Shown here piece by piece: positions 6,125 through 8,652 of a DNA stretch of 8,652 nucleotides (its first letter is position 1; each line of letters opens with the position of its first letter). A program made the translations under genes and the position numbers. The notes under the pieces were generated by a model, which had not been told where the DNA came from, searched no databases, and saw nothing but the letters and a program-made list of their open reading frames with translations. Source of the stretch: Acidobacteriota bacterium (GTDB lineage: Bacteria > Acidobacteriota > Aminicenantia > Aminicenantales > Aminicenantaceae); contig JAUWSR010000154.1 in assembly GCA_030609975.1 (NCBI GenBank), forward strand, positions 1 to 8,652. The letters run 5' to 3'.

Positions 6125-8652
6125 TCAGTTCTTGGGAACGATTCGGATGATGACTTCCAGAGATTCTCCCCGATGGGGACCTTCCGTAGCCGCAAAATGC
6201 AGGATATGTTCACCCAGAAAACCCGGACCCGGGCTCCAGTAGAACTTGCCGTTCAGCGTATCCAAGGTCGATCCAACAGGTAGGCTGCGGGATTCATCGG
6301 AACCCCATCCCACCAATCCGTGTCCCCTGGCGATATCGAACTGCAGGACAACCCGCTCTAATTCTTCGATCGTGAAGACCAGACGCTCGTGATATCTTGA
6401 ATCCAAGTTCGAGTTCCATTCCCTCATCCGAGAGCTGAGCCTAGCAGACCTGTAGGCAGCAGGGGAGACCGTATCTTCCCGCCGCGCCTTCAACTGAAGA
6501 CGCGTCCTGTTCACTTCCATGAAGTTTTGATGTCTCACGGGATCGGATCCTGTCACTGAGGCACTCCCTAAATTCTGAATCTCAAAATACCGGGACATCC
6601 CATCGACCGCCCCTTGATCGTCCGTCACACTCCAGGCCAGCGTATGCACGCCATTGCTGTATTGAGTGGTATCCAGTTGATAGAATCCCACCGCGCCATC
6701 ACTATTCAGATATCCCGGAAACAGCGTCGCGATATCCGCCCGGTACTGGTTGTAAATGGGGTGCCCCAAGGCGACACCATCCACATAAATCCAGATAGTG
6801 GATCCATCAATCGGGATCATTTTGGGAAGAGGGGTGAGAGCCCAAGCAAAATTCGTGTATTGCGCTCCAGAGACGACTCCTCCTAAGGAGGGAGTATCGA
6901 TCGACCCGAAGGGCTTGACCCGGTTGGCATTGTCACAGTGAATGAGCTTATGACCCAACTCTGTCCGGTTGCCGGAAGTATCGAAGGCAATGGCATAGAG
7001 AGTAAAATCGCCATTGCCTTGATTTGGCAGAAAATTGGTCAGCACCATGCAACCCCAACCGGCTTTGTCATTATTGGGATAGTCCGGATAAGCCGCTGCC
7101 ACATCCGGCCGTGCTCCCCGGACAAAATAGGCTTTCCCGACAAAGACCAGACCGTCGGGCCCGATGGCGCCGGGAGGATCATTGACATGAGAGTTGCGTT
7201 TGATCTCGACCTTACTCACTTCGATATCATCCAAAGCCCAGCCCGATACCGGGATGTTTCCCGAGACTGTAGCCCCAGCAGCCGGCGTGTCCATGTTGCC
7301 GAAAGGATCATCGTCTCCCCCGGCAGCAAAAACCTCAAGGCGCACCTGGATGACCTGTGGGGAGTTCAAAGCGCCTGGATCCTGAACCCACACCTCTCCG
7401 GTATGGATTCCTCGGGAAAGGCCGACAGCATTCACACTCACCAACACAACACCATTGCCCGTGCCGCTGAGTGGAGAAGCTTCGATCCAGCTTTCCTGAG
7501 GACTGACACTCCAGTTGAGAGTGGTTCCCGGTGAGCCCACATTTATCACAGTGATCTGAGCCGCAGAAGTGGGAGATCCACCCTGGACAGCGCCAAAATA
7601 TATCTGATTTCTATCAACAGTTAGCACGGAAATAGGCAAGACTGCTGAGACCACCATGATCTCATCGGAAAATGGGCCTGCAACGCTTTGAGTATTCACG
7701 GCGCGGACTTTGTAAAAATAGACCACGTCTTGTAAAAGAGTTGAGTCAGAATACACGTAATCTGAGGTGGTGCCTACGCGATCGCTGGGTTGGGGGGTAA
7801 AACCGGATACAACGCTGCGGAAAACTGCAAAATGAGAAAAATCTCCCCAATCCATCCAATCCCATTTTTGTCCGGTCCAAATATCCTCACCCATGGTGAT
7901 CAGAGCGGCTCCAGGGGCTTGGAAGACACCACTCAAGGACCTAACCTTGGGAGGAGAAAAATGCTTGTTCATATCCGTGTTTCTGGCCAGGTCTCGCACG
8001 GCAGAGATAAAATCCCGTAACGCGATCTCCTTGTTCGTTCCCTTTATGGTATGGCCAGCAGCAGATCCAGTGCTATACCATAGGAAAAAATTGATAACAT
8101 GCACATTATGGGTGTACAGAGAGAGATATTGGTCACGGATGAACTCGGGGGAACTTTGGCTCACGGTATATCCCGGGGGATAGCTCTCGGCATCATATTC
8201 CATGGCAGCCCAATTCGTGGCCATGGCCGCAAGCGCAGGTACTGCAAATGTTGAGGTCCGGGCAAATTCTCCCGGATACACCTCAGGAGGAAACTTGATA
8301 TCATAGACCGTCGCACCCACCGAGCCGTAGGGCTGGGTATCTGCCGTGAATAGTGTCGATGCTGAGGAGTAATATCTGGCATTTTTATTCACAGAATTCG
8401 GATTGGTGCCAAAGAGATAATCGGCGGGAATCTGATGCGAAAACCATTTCTCTGAAGGTATGCCTGCCTCGGATGCCCATTTCGCCATGTCCAGAACCAG
8501 ATTATGTACCAAGGTTTCACGGAAAAGGCGCCACAGATCATAGAAGTCATCTCCGGGGGACATGGTCCGGGGAGGATCAAATCCTCCTGCGATAAAAGTC
8601 CCTCCTGAAGTCGGCAGCATTCCACCCTGGACATAGCCAGCAAAAGCGATCC
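6125..8652 (-). CDS. Large multidomain secreted/surface protein, N-terminus outside the window (partial)
   Basis: The frame stays open to the window edge, giving 841 visible residues, numbered here from the codon at 8650; the internal ATG at 8620 is not the true start. Residues 1-260 resemble part of a TIM-barrel glycosidase-like domain, with 'NWAAMEYDAESYP' (146-158) and 'VINFFLWYST' (185-194) as possible catalytic-strand motifs; no GH family is assigned. Residues about 265-337 look like fibronectin type III ('YFYKVRAVNTQSVAGPFSDE', 311-330). Residues 340-442 are a BACON-like Ig domain ('LNWSVSPQESWIEASPLSGTG'-type strand, about 378-398). Two related Ig-like modules open with 'FGNMDTP' (450) and 'FGSIDTP' (581). 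The tail (about 755-841) holds 'EELERVVLQF' and 'LPVGSTLDT...YWSPGPGFLGE'. The modular build implies export and surface or extracellular function, though the signal peptide lies beyond the window. It converges on the polysaccharide operon, so co-regulation is not implied. Confidence 0.85.
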   Translation of the reverse strand, partial: IAFAGYVQGGMLPTSGGTFIAGGFDPPRTMSPGDDFYDLWRLFRETLVHNLVLDMAKWASEAGIPSEKWFSHQIPADYLFGTNPNSVNKNARYYSSASTLFTADTQPYGSVGATVYDIKFPPEVYPGEFARTSTFAVPALAAMATNWAAMEYDAESYPPGYTVSQSSPEFIRDQYLSLYTHNVHVINFFLWYSTGSAAGHTIKGTNKEIALRDFISAVRDLARNTDMNKHFSPPKVRSLSGVFQAPGAALITMGEDIWTGQKWDWMDWGDFSHFAVFRSVVSGFTPQPSDRVGTTSDYVYSDSTLLQDVVYFYKVRAVNTQSVAGPFSDEIMVVSAVLPISVLTVDRNQIYFGAVQGGSPTSAAQITVINVGSPGTTLNWSVSPQESWIEASPLSGTGNGVVLVSVNAVGLSRGIHTGEVWVQDPGALNSPQVIQVRLEVFAAGGDDDPFGNMDTPAAGATVSGNIPVSGWALDDIEVSKVEIKRNSHVNDPPGAIGPDGLVFVGKAYFVRGARPDVAAAYPDYPNNDKAGWGCMVLTNFLPNQGNGDFTLYAIAFDTSGNRTELGHKLIHCDNANRVKPFGSIDTPSLGGVVSGAQYTNFAWALTPLPKMIPIDGSTIWIYVDGVALGHPIYNQYRADIATLFPGYLNSDGAVGFYQLDTTQYSNGVHTLAWSVTDDQGAVDGMSRYFEIQNLGSASVTGSDPVRHQNFMEVNRTRLQLKARREDTVSPAAYRSARLSSRMREWNSNLDSRYHERLVFTIEELERVVLQFDIARGHGLVGWGSDESRSLPVGSTLDTLNGKFYWSPGPGFLGEHILHFAATEGPHRGESLEVIIRIVPKN
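6568..7303 (-). repeat. Two tandem Ig-like modules within the surface protein
   Basis: Within the minus-strand protein, residues about 450-570 and 581-692 both start with a 'FGxxDTP-(5)-VSG' strand and lead into a 'WAL' motif. Both contain an 'ARPDVAAAYPDYPN'- or 'YRADIATLFPGYLN'-type segment followed by 'G.(G/V)...LTNF' or 'GFYQLDT', and both end in a strand of the type 'AIAFDTSGN' or 'SVTDDQGA'. They are diverged copies of one domain at the protein level and show no obvious DNA identity, so the duplication is old. Such domains usually act as spacers or ligand-binding units in extracellular enzymes. Boundaries are approximate. Confidence 0.6.

Noticed and set aside
6938..7534. 198-codon plus-strand open frame opposite the surface protein gene
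   Set aside because: It lies wholly antisense to a well-supported modular protein, its translation has no recognisable domain, and long shadow frames are expected opposite a gene of this composition.

Overview
The window carries a compact plus-strand block of cell-surface polysaccharide genes (1..6012) facing a single large minus-strand gene for a multidomain secreted or surface protein (6125..8652, cut off by the window end). The organism is a bacterium. The C-terminal modules of the minus-strand protein are a pair of Ig-like domains with 'FGxxDTP...G..VSG' openings, followed by a tail with 'ELERV', 'LPVGSTLDT' and 'YWSPGPGF(L/V)GE' motifs. From memory these are characteristic of Acidobacteriota-related lineages such as Candidatus Aminicenantes. 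The lineage is therefore an inference, not a demonstrated fact.

Layout. Positions 1..57 hold the last 18 codons of an upstream gene whose tail resembles the end of a bacterial sugar transferase (phosphoglycosyl transferase, the enzyme that starts a polyprenol-linked glycan). A 53-bp gap with a possible promoter follows. Next come a Wzm-type ABC permease (111..890) and a Wzt-type ATPase with a C-terminal carbohydrate-binding domain (887..2119). These are followed by a methyltransferase fused to a degenerate GT-A glycosyltransferase-like domain (2112..3557), a GT4 glycosyltransferase (3561..4799), and a GT2 glycosyltransferase with an N-terminal PqqD-like domain (4780..6012). Adjacent genes overlap by 4, 8 and 20 bp or are separated by 3 bp, so this is almost certainly one translationally coupled operon. 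A 112-bp convergent gap (6013..6124) follows, with a weak minus-strand terminator candidate.

How the genes may work together. A glycan is begun on a lipid carrier by the upstream sugar transferase and extended by the GT4 and GT2 enzymes. It may be capped or modified by the methyltransferase, recognised by the Wzt C-terminal domain, and exported across the inner membrane by Wzm/Wzt. This is the ABC-transporter-dependent O-antigen route. The order 'Wzt with a sugar-binding domain, then methyltransferase' recalls the terminal-cap length control known from E. coli O9a (WbdD with Wzt).

The least ordinary items are the two fusion proteins (PqqD-like + GT2, and methyltransferase + degenerate GT-A), an altered Walker A loop in Wzt, and the modular minus-strand protein. 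I found no tRNA, rRNA, CRISPR array, insertion sequence or clear mobile element.
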